From positions 1-39,039 of the forward strand of contig JAJEAZ010000213.1 in the NCBI GenBank assembly GCA_022824105.1: 39,039 nucleotides of DNA. Reading direction: 5' to 3'. This stretch comes from Alphaproteobacteria bacterium (GTDB taxonomy: Bacteria > Pseudomonadota > Alphaproteobacteria > Bin95). Position numbers and translations under genes: made by a program. The notes beneath the pieces are model-generated. The model saw only the letters and a list, made by a program, of their open reading frames with translations. It was not told where the DNA came from and ran no database searches. This document shows, one piece after another, positions 17,207-24,769 of this stretch; the first letter of the stretch is position 1, and every line of letters begins with the position of its first letter.

Positions 17207-18397
17207 TCAGGCCGCGCGGTCTTCCTCCGTGCCCAGAATGTCCGCGCCGATGCTGCGCCCGACCTTGCATGCCGAGGCCTTCTCCGTGTCCCGCACCAGA
17301 TGGGCATAGCGCGCCGTCGTCGTCACCTTGCGGTGCCCGAGCAGCTTGCCGATCATCGGCAGGCCCTCGCCGATCGCCAGCGCGCGGGACGCGTAAGAGT
17401 GTCGGCAATCGTGAATGCGCACGCCGTCGAGCCCGGCGCGCGGGCGCAGCCTGAGCCAGATCTGGTCGAGGTTCTTCAGGTGCTCGCCCGGCAGCTTCCC
17501 CGTAATCACCCAGGGGTTGCCCTCGATGCGCGGAATGCCGGCCAGCACGAACTCCACCGCCCGCGTCAGCGGGACGCGCCGCGCGCCGGTCTTCGCGTCG
17601 CGAATCCGGATCTCGCCCGCCGTGCGGTCGATGTCGTCCCACCGGAGCGTGACGATCTCGTTCTTGCGGCAGCCGGTCAGCAGCAGCAGCCGGATCGCCG
17701 CGACGCCCGACGGCAGGAACCCGCCCGCCGCCGCCGCCTCGTCGAGCACGCGGCCGAGACGGCGATACTCCTCCGGGGTCAGGAACCGCTCCCGGCGAAC
17801 CCTCTTGTAGGCCCGTATCCGCCGGCACGGGCTGCGGCGCGGCGGCGTCATGCCCCACGTCTCGGCGAGCCGGAACATCTTGGAGAGCACCTCCACCGCC
17901 TGGTTCGCCTGGGCGGGTATCTCCCGCATCCTGAAATGGAGCTCGGCAACATGGGAGCGCTCGACCGACGCCACCGGCAGGTGCCCCAGCGCGGGCAGGA
18001 TGTGGAGATCGAGCACCCGCCGGCACGTCTTTACCGTGTTCGGCCGGCAGTTCACTTCGAGGTGGCCCTTGACGTAGCGCTCCGCCAGATCGGCCATCGT
18101 CGGGGGCGTGGCGGGGGCCGGCGGGAACGGCTCCTCGCCGCGCCCGAGCCGGTCGATGACCGCCGCCGCCGTGCCGCGCGCCTCGTCCGGCGCGACGTCG
18201 CCATGCACGCCGATGGGCACGCGTTTGGACTGGCCCGTCGGTCCCCGCGTCTGGGCCACGTAGACCTTGCGGCCGGTCGCATAGACCCTGACGCCGAAGC
18301 CTGTGAGGTCGCGGTCCCAGAACAGCGCGTCGCCGCGCTCGACCGCCAGGCGTTCCACCGACCGCTTGGCAATCCGAATGGCATTCCGTCTCGGCAT
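17207..18397 (-). CDS. Tyrosine recombinase/integrase 2 (P4-type, paralogue of integrase 1)
   Basis: 396-residue integrase with the same layout as its downstream neighbour. The DUF4102-like N-terminus has ALFWDRDLTGFGVRVYATGR. Catalytic residues are in LLLTGCRKNEI (Arg), AKTGARRVPL (Lys), IHDCRHSYAS (HxxR), KLLGHRKVTT (His) and ARYAHLVRD (Tyr). It is clearly homologous to integrase 1 but well diverged, so the pair is an old duplication or a two-recombinase module rather than a fresh copy. It starts at ATG 18397 and is divergent from the plus-strand recombinase genes, with about 150 bases between. Confidence 0.93.
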   Translation of the reverse strand: MPRRNAIRIAKRSVERLAVERGDALFWDRDLTGFGVRVYATGRKVYVAQTRGPTGQSKRVPIGVHGDVAPDEARGTAAAVIDRLGRGEEPFPPAPATPPTMADLAERYVKGHLEVNCRPNTVKTCRRVLDLHILPALGHLPVASVERSHVAELHFRMREIPAQANQAVEVLSKMFRLAETWGMTPPRRSPCRRIRAYKRVRRERFLTPEEYRRLGRVLDEAAAAGGFLPSGVAAIRLLLLTGCRKNEIVTLRWDDIDRTAGEIRIRDAKTGARRVPLTRAVEFVLAGIPRIEGNPWVITGKLPGEHLKNLDQIWLRLRPRAGLDGVRIHDCRHSYASRALAIGEGLPMIGKLLGHRKVTTTARYAHLVRDTEKASACKVGRSIGADILGTEEDRAA

Positions 18398-18548
18398 GGT
18401 TCGGCACTCGCGTTTCTCGCCGGTTGGAAATCCGTAAGCAAAGAGGAACCGACCGGCCTCAAGAACGATGGCTCATTAGCGCATCTCAGTCGCCGATGCA
18501 AGCCACTCGGAGGCGGAGTGAGGCTTACTAACAGACTGTTCTAAAGGG

Positions 18549-18779
18549 ATGAATGATACCTCAGCGCACCTCAGACGCCAGGAGCCGCAAAACGGCAAAT
18601 CATTACATGATTTCTGCCACTCCCATGCGAGCGTCGCGCTCAGGCAGGGCGAGACCGTGCTCGCCATCGGCCGGCTGCTCGGGCACCGAAGCGCGGAGAC
18701 GACGCTCAAATACACCCACCCCGCTGACGCGATGGTGATCGACGCCGCCGAGACGGTCGGCGCGGTTCTGGAGGGCTGA
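18549..18779 (+). pseudogene. Tyrosine recombinase C-terminal fragment
   Basis: Only the last catalytic part of a tyrosine recombinase survives: LHDFCHSHASVALRQGETVL, then LLGHRSAETTLKYTHPADAM and a normal C-terminal helix. The HxxR box reads HDFC, so the catalytic Arg is Cys. The first 18 or so codons (MNDTSAHLRRQEPQNGKS) do not fit the family. The fragment ends three bases before the next recombinase gene. It is a relic, possibly still translated and coupled to that gene. Confidence 0.8.
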
Positions 18780-18782
18780 GCG

Positions 18783-19946
18783 ATGGCGGGGAGGGAACGG
18801 AGCCGGCTCAGCGACGCCGCGATCGCCCGGCTACGGCCTCGCGAACGGGAATACACCGTCTGGGACAAAAGCGTGCCCGGGCTTGGCGTCCGGGTCCGGC
18901 CCACAGGCGGACGGAGCTACGTATTGCTGGTGGAACATCGCGGGCGCTCGAAGCGCGTCTCGCTCGGACCGGTGTCTCTGAAGGGCATCGCGGAGGTGCG
19001 CCGGGAATGCCATGGGCGACGGGCGCGGGCTGAGCCGGAAAGGAAAGCGAAAGAGCCCGAGGCACCCGCACGGACGGCTCCGCTGTTCCGCGAATTCGTC
19101 GAGGGCGCTTGGAAGGAAGCGCATTTCGCCAGCTACAAGCCATCGACGCAACGAAGCGCGGGATACGCGCTCACGGGACGCCTGCTGCCGGCGTTCGGAT
19201 CGAAGCCGCTCGACCGCATTACCCCGGTAGAGGTCAGACGCTGGTTCGACGCGTTCAGCCGGACCGCCCCGGGCAACGCCAACAACGCACTCAAGCTGCT
19301 GCGGCAGATCCTCAACTTCGCGGTGGCAAGTGGCTGCATCGATACCAACCCGACACGGGGCATTCAAAGAAACCGGCGCCCGGCGCTCACCCGTTTCCTG
19401 TCGCGCGAGGAGATCGCCCGCCTCCACGAGGTTCTGGATGAGGAGGCAGGACGGGGCGAGCTGTTCCGGCAACAGGCCGAGATCGTCCGGCTCCTGCTGC
19501 TAACCGGGTGCCGCAGGGGCGAGATCGTTCGGCTGCGTTGGTCCGAGGTCCAGGACGGCATGCTTGTGCTGGCCGACAGCAAGACGGGACCGAGAAAGGT
19601 TCCGCTCAATTCGCAGGCTCGGCGAATCCTTGGCAGACAGCCGCGAGGCGAAAGCCCGTTCGTCTTTCCGTCGCCGCTCGACCCGTCGCGGCCACGCGGC
19701 ATGAACCTTTCCCTCCGGTACCGGGTCCGGCGGAAGGCCGGTATCGAGGACTGCCGCCTTCACGACCTTCGGCACACGCATGCGAGCCACGCGGTAATGA
19801 ACGGCGTGCCGGTGCCGGTCGTCTCGCGCCTGCTGGGACACGCCAACGCGCGCATGACGCTGCGCTACGCCCATCTCGGGGACCGCGAGATCGAACAAGC
19901 CGCCGAGCGGGTCGGGCAGGCGATTGGAGATATCCTCGGCTTGTGA
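18783..19946 (+). CDS. Tyrosine recombinase/integrase 3
   Basis: 387-residue site-specific recombinase. The N-terminal DUF4102-like segment has YTVWDKSVPGLGVRVRPTGG. The core-binding domain includes RSAGYALTGRLLPAFGSKPL. The catalytic motifs are LLLTGCRRGEIVRLRW (Arg), DSKTGPRKVPL (Lys), LHDLRHTHAS (HxxR), RLLGHANARMT (His) and LRYAHLGD (Tyr). All are intact. It follows a recombinase fragment by three bases and faces away from the other two recombinase genes. With them it marks this area as an integration hot spot or a stack of elements. Confidence 0.93.
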   Translation: MAGRERSRLSDAAIARLRPREREYTVWDKSVPGLGVRVRPTGGRSYVLLVEHRGRSKRVSLGPVSLKGIAEVRRECHGRRARAEPERKAKEPEAPARTAPLFREFVEGAWKEAHFASYKPSTQRSAGYALTGRLLPAFGSKPLDRITPVEVRRWFDAFSRTAPGNANNALKLLRQILNFAVASGCIDTNPTRGIQRNRRPALTRFLSREEIARLHEVLDEEAGRGELFRQQAEIVRLLLLTGCRRGEIVRLRWSEVQDGMLVLADSKTGPRKVPLNSQARRILGRQPRGESPFVFPSPLDPSRPRGMNLSLRYRVRRKAGIEDCRLHDLRHTHASHAVMNGVPVPVVSRLLGHANARMTLRYAHLGDREIEQAAERVGQAIGDILGL

Positions 19947-20088
19947 GTGGGAGCACCGGCCCTGCACTCAAAGAAGGCCGGGGCCTAACCCGGATTTCTC
20001 ACCAGTTTATTTTGGCCGTTCATCTGGGTTGTGGTTTGGGCGGGCTGCCTCTCATGGCGGTGTCGCCTGAGTGAGCGCGCAGGGATAG

Positions 20089-20198
20089 GGCTGGCGCCGG
20101 TGGCCCGGCGGATCGGCGTGGTGCTCCACCGGATGTGGCGGGACGGCACCGAGTTCCGCTTCACGCGCGAGGCGGCGATGGCGCTCCAGACGGCATAG
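20089..20198 (+). pseudogene. IS110-family transposase C-terminal remnant
   Basis: The plus frame ending with TAG 20196-20198 reads PVARRIGVVLHRMWRDGTEF, then RFTREAAMALQTA. This is the typical end of IS110/IS1111-type transposases (ARKLAxxLHRMWxDGTxFRWT). About 36 codons remain. The catalytic parts are gone, and no element ends were recognised. Confidence 0.7.
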
Positions 20199-20809
20199 GC
20201 GCGCCGTAGTCCCACTGGCCGTTAATGGAAAGAGGAGGAAAGCGCCGCGCCTGAAGATGGCGATCACCGGTGTCCCCTTCGCCGGGACGCGGTTCCCGAT
20301 GATGCATGTAGTTAGCCTCGTCTGCCGCACCGTCTCATCGCGGTCGAGTACGCAAGTCAGATCGGCACTCGGGAATCGTTTTGGACTTGGCATGACGTTG
20401 GCGGCCGTCGGGCCGACCACGGACGGAAGAGAGAACCCGACGACGGACACATCCCGGATCGTTCATTCTCAGAACCGCAAGACGTTCAAATTAGTCAACC
20501 CCGAACCGGAGGCCGGATGCCCTCCGGAGGATCCTGGTTCGTACATCGAAGACGTGTAGCTCTTAAACGACGCCGAGGCTCGTGGACAAAAAACCGAGCC
20601 CGGACCGTCGCCCGTTCAGAACCGTGCTTGACCGCAAGTGCCCCATTACGGAAGGCTACCTTGACAGCCGCCGAGATATCGACTGAACTATCTCAAATCA
20701 AGAAGAATCCTATTACTAGGGTTGGACTCGCCGTATCAGTCACAAGTGAAGGGACGTTTTCTTGGCACCTGTCTAAGACCCAAGAAGCACTCAACAGAAA
20801 GGCAACGCC
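20199..20809. other. Intergenic stretch, G+C to A+T transition, no recognised gene
   Basis: About 600 bases with no frame that resembles a known family. A minus frame around 20052-20450 is open but unrecognised. From about 20590 the base composition shifts to clearly more A+T, which continues to about 22510 and marks the left edge of an islet of different origin. Confidence 0.4.
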
Positions 20810-21682
20810 ATGACACATGCTATGAAAGTCGCTGGGTTCGTCATCGCTGCGGCCATGGTCACGCCCGCTGCGGCACAACATACCATTGGACAGGTCGAGC
20901 TCATTGTACCAACTACTGCTAAACACATGAATGTCCTAGCGAAGGTTGTTGCAAAAAAAATGTCAATGACAAGAACAAACAAAGTGGTCGTCAAGACCAT
21001 GACTCCTGCTGTCTTTGGCAATAGTATAAAGGATCATTTTCGCAAGACTGACGGATCACAATTGGCATTTATATCGACAAACACCATACTGTTGACACCC
21101 TTATTGATAAGCAAATTAGAGCCCGTTGCTATGCTTGGGCGGACCAATTTGTCTCTGCTTGTACCAGACTCCACAAAAATACGCAATATAGCAGATTTCA
21201 AAACTGTAAAATCAATGCCTCTCAAAATTGCTGTGCACTCTGCTGGAGCACGACTGGCAGCGCTTACGGTATTGGGTCCTTTGGGCGTATCAGTACATCC
21301 CACATTCTCACCCCAATTCTCCAAAAGTCTACGTCAGCTCAGGCAAGGAACGATCGATGCGCTTGTGAGCCCTACAGCCTTTGTACCGCATAATCTGGGG
21401 GTAAAAGCGTTACGGTTGCCCGTTTTGGCATCTATCAACTACGGCATTGTCGGCCCATCTAACTTGTCTCAGGATAAAGCACGTCAGACCAGTAAACAGT
21501 TTGAAGAACTGCTAAAGGACAAGGAATTCCGGAAAATGCTACGGGAATTTGGCGTGCAACCGCATTATCAGAATAGTGATGAATATCGAAAATACCAGCA
21601 GCAAGTTCAAAATGACTACTGCACGTATTGCAACTGTAAGACCGATGATCGGTGCAAACGAATATGTGACAAATGTAACTAA
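20810..21682 (+). CDS. TctC/Bug-like periplasmic binding protein with cysteine-rich tail
   Basis: 290 residues. A signal peptide (MKVAGFVIAAAMVTPAAAQ) is followed by a mature part like the Bug/TctC extracytoplasmic solute receptors: IGQVELIVPTTAKHMNVLAK, SQLAFISTNTILLTPLLISK, PVAMLGRTNLSLLVPDSTKI and LRQLRQGTIDALVSPTAFVP. Bug proteins bind small carboxylates for tripartite transporters or signalling. No membrane partners (TctA/TctB) are nearby. The last 25 residues are unusual for the family: six cysteines in CTYCNC, DRCKRICDKC, suggesting metal binding or disulfides. The start is ATG 20810, with AAAGG seven bases upstream. Codon use is much more A+T-rich than the neighbours, pointing to recent transfer. 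The family call is moderate and the ligand unknown. Confidence 0.65.
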   Translation: MTHAMKVAGFVIAAAMVTPAAAQHTIGQVELIVPTTAKHMNVLAKVVAKKMSMTRTNKVVVKTMTPAVFGNSIKDHFRKTDGSQLAFISTNTILLTPLLISKLEPVAMLGRTNLSLLVPDSTKIRNIADFKTVKSMPLKIAVHSAGARLAALTVLGPLGVSVHPTFSPQFSKSLRQLRQGTIDALVSPTAFVPHNLGVKALRLPVLASINYGIVGPSNLSQDKARQTSKQFEELLKDKEFRKMLREFGVQPHYQNSDEYRKYQQQVQNDYCTYCNCKTDDRCKRICDKCN

Positions 21683-21708
21683 AACAAATTCTCAAGTATC
21701 GGGCGAAA

Positions 21709-22377
21709 ATGATGTTTTTGACAATCATATGGAGTTTGCTCGTCCTATTCACAATCATTTGCTTGCTGATACTGTTTCACGTAGGGCCGTCTACGGCTCT
21801 GGCGTTTGTCAAACAAAATGCCGAAGCAATAAAAATTTTGCTCGCCTTGATAGCTGCGGTTTATGCGGCGGGAGTTTTTCACATTGAAGTTCGCGACAAT
21901 CGTATCGCTAATGCTTTGGCCTTTCAAGATAGGGCTAACGAACCCCACTTAAGAAGTGCATTCAAAACAATCAACATGTTTTGGATGCGAGAAGAAGGTC
22001 ACAAAATTCTTAGAAAATACCGCGACAAGAAGACGGCGGCCAAGAATAACGAACAAATTAGCGCAGCCAATAATTTGTGGGCAAACCAGGCTAAAATCGC
22101 TGCTTTAATCCACAAGCACGAGGATGAAATATTTCTCATATTTGAATATTACCGCGATATTGTAGTATGCGTAAAACAAGGAAGATGCCACAAACCTACA
22201 GCTTGCGATTTATATTCGAACGACATCAACAATTTTAGGATAACCTATAGTGAATTCTTGTTTTATTGGGAACAGTTGTGGCAGAATACGATAGAAGGAG
22301 CCTTAAAACACTTTCGCAGCGGATGTGTTCGCAAAAAGAACAAGGATCTGGATTTTTTGAATTATGCAATGCCATGA
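21709..22377 (+). CDS. Two-TM membrane protein with DUF4760-like domain
   Basis: 222 residues. There are two membrane helices near the N-terminus (about residues 3-26, FLTIIWSLLVLFTIICLLIL, and about 41-62, AIKILLALIAAVYAAGVF). A soluble helical domain follows: EIFLIFEYYRDIVVCVKQGR, CHKPTACDLYSNDINNFRIT and FLFYWEQLWQNTIEGALKHF. The pattern of a nuclear-envelope-like double TM plus a helical tail with 'FEYYRDIVVCVKQG' resembles DUF4760 proteins, which are common in accessory regions and lack a settled function. It lies 26 bases after the Bug-like gene and shares its A+T-rich codon use, so the two probably arrived together and may be cotranscribed. Confidence 0.6.
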   Translation: MMFLTIIWSLLVLFTIICLLILFHVGPSTALAFVKQNAEAIKILLALIAAVYAAGVFHIEVRDNRIANALAFQDRANEPHLRSAFKTINMFWMREEGHKILRKYRDKKTAAKNNEQISAANNLWANQAKIAALIHKHEDEIFLIFEYYRDIVVCVKQGRCHKPTACDLYSNDINNFRITYSEFLFYWEQLWQNTIEGALKHFRSGCVRKKNKDLDFLNYAMP

Positions 22378-22497
22378 TAGAACGGTTTGCAGCCTGGCTC
22401 ACGCTCAAACCCTTGAGAACAAATGCCCACAAGGGCTTAGGTTCCGAGAATCATAAGGTTCCCATATCCCGTACCGTTGAACGTTTGCCTGCAATAA

Positions 22498-22690
22498 CGG
22501 GCTGTTGAAAAGCCGACAATTTATGGCCGCTTCGGTTGGTTCTACCGAGCTATTGACTGCGCGGATTTGATTTCGCGGCCCGCTGGGGGCGGGTTCTGTG
22601 TATGGCGGGCATCACGTCGGCGCCTAAGCGATGAGTTTGGGCAGCCGGAGCAGGTTGTAGGCCGCCGCGGTGAGGGTGAGCGTTCAGCCG
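22498..22690 (-). mobile_element. IS5-like insertion sequence remnant (transposase tail and one end)
   Basis: On the minus strand the sequence TLTLTAAAYNLLRLPKLIA ends with TAG at 22624-22626, a typical C-terminus of IS5-family transposases. Only about 20 codons remain, because a TGA lies directly upstream. On the other side the plus strand has GGCTGTTGAAAAGCCGAC near 22500, which resembles the terminal repeat of such elements. The element is therefore cut off on its transposase side next to the NERD gene, and it marks the right edge of the A+T-rich islet. Confidence 0.6.
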
Positions 22691-22779
22691 ATTCCTGGCC
22701 GCTCAACCCAGGCCGATCATGACCGTCAGCACATTCCCGTTTACGCCGGCGGCGTCGGCGGTTGGGGAAGGGCGATCGT

Positions 22780-23838
22780 TCATCTTTCCGACCAGATCAG
22801 CTTCTCGGTCCCACATGCCTCGCATTCGCGGAAATACTTCGAGGCGTCCTTGCGAATTTTCACGATTGGATTTTCGCGCCGCCTCTCGGCTCCGCATGCC
22901 GAGCACACCACGGGCATCTTGGTGTTCTTGCCGCACCCGGCGCACCGCCAGTGGTATCCGTACCTTCCCCAGCGCGCCGCGAGTTCCTCGCCACCGCAAT
23001 GACCGCAACGTGCCTCGATGCCCGGCTTGCCCCGATCGGGACCGAGGTCGGATCAATTCCGCGAGCGGTCGAGAGGCTTCCGTTTCGACGCGCGGTCCGA
23101 ATGCCGCTCCGCATGAAACTCGGCGACTGTTTCTGGCTCCCCGGGCTCCATGTACCACAGGCCGTATTCGCCCGCGGACCGCTTGCGCAGCAGATTGGCG
23201 CCCTCGCGGTGCCGCCCCAGCTCCCGCTCGATCTTCTCGGTGACCGCATCGGCCTTCGCCACGAATACCCGAAATGGTTTCCGGGGCTCCTTCCAACCGT
23301 CGTGTCTTCGAATCGTGCCGCCATCGTATATCGCGATCACCAACTGGATCGGTGCCTGCATGAATCCACGCTGGTCGGTTCCATGCGCGACTCTCGCGAT
23401 GGTGCGGAACCCGAACGAGTGTCTCCCGACCAGTTCTGTCCGGTGGCGTTGCAGGTAGTTTCGCAGAAAGTCCCTCTGCCGCGCCGCCTGCTGTATCGGT
23501 GAAGCCATTCCGGTTTCCTTGTCCCGATACACGCGGGTCCATTCGTCTCCGCCCGTGCCGTCGGGGCGCACATGCACTTCCTCCGTCACCGACTTGCTCT
23601 CGACAATGAACATTCCCCAGCGATGCACGATCAGGTGGTCGATCTGGCATACGCCGGCCGAGCCGTCATGATCCGGCTGTTGCGGGTCCACGATCCGCAG
23701 GCCGTGCAACACCTGCACCTCCGGATCGTCCCCGAGCGCGCGGTGAAGGTAATGCGCCATTTGCTTTTCCGCGGAATCTCCGGCCCGCTGGCGGGGATCC
23801 GCGGCATGCGTCTTGTGCGTGTAGGGCTTCACGATCAT
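22780..23838 (-). pseudogene. NERD-domain nuclease-like protein with zinc ribbons, split by an in-frame TGA
   Basis: The frame from ATG 23838 encodes 261 residues, hits TGA at 23055-23053 and then continues in the same frame for 90 more codons to the stop at 22780. The first part is a NERD (nuclease-related) domain with a PD-(D/E)xK-like core: Asp67 in QIDHLIVHRW and Glu80-Ser-Lys82 in GMFIVESKSV. The part after the TGA is the zinc-ribbon region that normally ends these proteins: RCGHCGGEEL, RCAGCGKNT, VCSACGAE and RECEACGTEKLIW, four CxxC knuckles. The continuity of both parts in one frame suggests a single nonsense mutation, or readthrough. Role: probably DNA-related, often in accessory regions. 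Confidence 0.8.
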
Positions 23839-23847
23839 TTCTTTGAA

Positions 23848-24513
23848 TTATATATGAGCCTTGCAGCCCATGCCGGCCTCTTTCATCGCGGCGAGCTTCA
23901 GGTCATCGGCGAAGCGCCGCATTTGCTTCGTCGGTGGAACCCCGCATTTCAGTTGCCAGGCAATGTAGAGATAGTCGTGGACGATCGTCGCTTCGAGGTG
24001 CGGCCCGACGCGGCCGACATACCACCGGAACAGCCGCGGCGACGAGGAGAGGTCGGTGAGCATTCCTTTCGGAACGATGACCGATTTCATCTTCTGTTTA
24101 CCGCGCAGCCGATAGCGAACCTCGTAATCCTTGGCGACGATATACTGCTGCTCCGGGCCGATTCCCGGCAGACGCTCCTTCAGGCGCACGAGGTGCAGAT
24201 CGGAACGGTACGCGAATTGGACGATGGAATTTTTCTGGTATCCTTCCGGATAAGGATCCGGGATGGCGGCGCGTTTCGCACGACACTCCGCGGATCCGCA
24301 AGACGCTTCCCCGGCGCCCTTGTACACCGGGCGCCAGCAGCAGACGAGCACCGCTAGGGCAAGGGCCACAACGATCGCCGAAAGGACGATGTCCATCGAT
24401 TCGAGCAGGCGGCGGTAGACCGGCGCGAGGATGTCCGGCTCCCAGATCGCGATCAGCGCAACGGCCGCTGTCGCTGCGACTGCCAGGGAGCAGGCAATGC
24501 GCCGTGCGATCAT
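23848..24513 (-). CDS. DUF1353-like protein with N-terminal membrane segments
   Basis: From ATG 24513 (MIARRIACSLAVAATAAVAL) the product has 221 residues; an upstream ATG at 24609 would add 32. Two hydrophobic segments (about residues 7-23 and 37-57) are followed by a soluble domain. Its part YRLRGKQKMKSVIVPKGMLT, DLSSSPRLFRWYVGRVGPHL and EATIVHDYLYIAWQ matches DUF1353, a short phage- and genome-borne domain with an invariant HDYLY-type motif. Nine bases separate it from the NERD gene, so the two are likely cotranscribed. Function unknown; the DUF1353 match is clear, while the membrane fusion is unusual. Confidence 0.75.
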   Translation of the reverse strand: MIARRIACSLAVAATAAVALIAIWEPDILAPVYRRLLESMDIVLSAIVVALALAVLVCCWRPVYKGAGEASCGSAECRAKRAAIPDPYPEGYQKNSIVQFAYRSDLHLVRLKERLPGIGPEQQYIVAKDYEVRYRLRGKQKMKSVIVPKGMLTDLSSSPRLFRWYVGRVGPHLEATIVHDYLYIAWQLKCGVPPTKQMRRFADDLKLAAMKEAGMGCKAHI

Positions 24514-24769
24514 GGCGCGGCAGCGCCCGGAATTCTTGCTGCCGCCGAACCGGCCGCCGGAAGAAACCTGTCGAACAACGCATTCCATCCCTGTGCCGTA
24601 GCGATCCAAAATCGATCTTCGGACGCCGATGTGTTTCCGCGGGTTCGCTTGAGTACCGTCGAGTGCGCCTCGGGGTGCGTTCCCACGCTTGCATGACCGT
24701 TAACTTCGAAAAGCAGGACGAAGACGGTCGACATCGGTTTCAACGATAGTCCCCGGCCTCCATGACCCC

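Noticed and set aside
22703-22783. 26-codon frame (MNDRPSPTADAAGVNGNVLT...) overlapping the NERD stop by ATGA
   Set aside because: Too short to judge, no similarity known, and immediately adjacent to an IS breakpoint.
23053-23055. TGA in the NERD gene as a selenocysteine codon
   Set aside because: Homologues do not need a catalytic selenocysteine at the linker between domains, and I see no convincing SECIS-like hairpin directly after the codon. A nonsense mutation is simpler.
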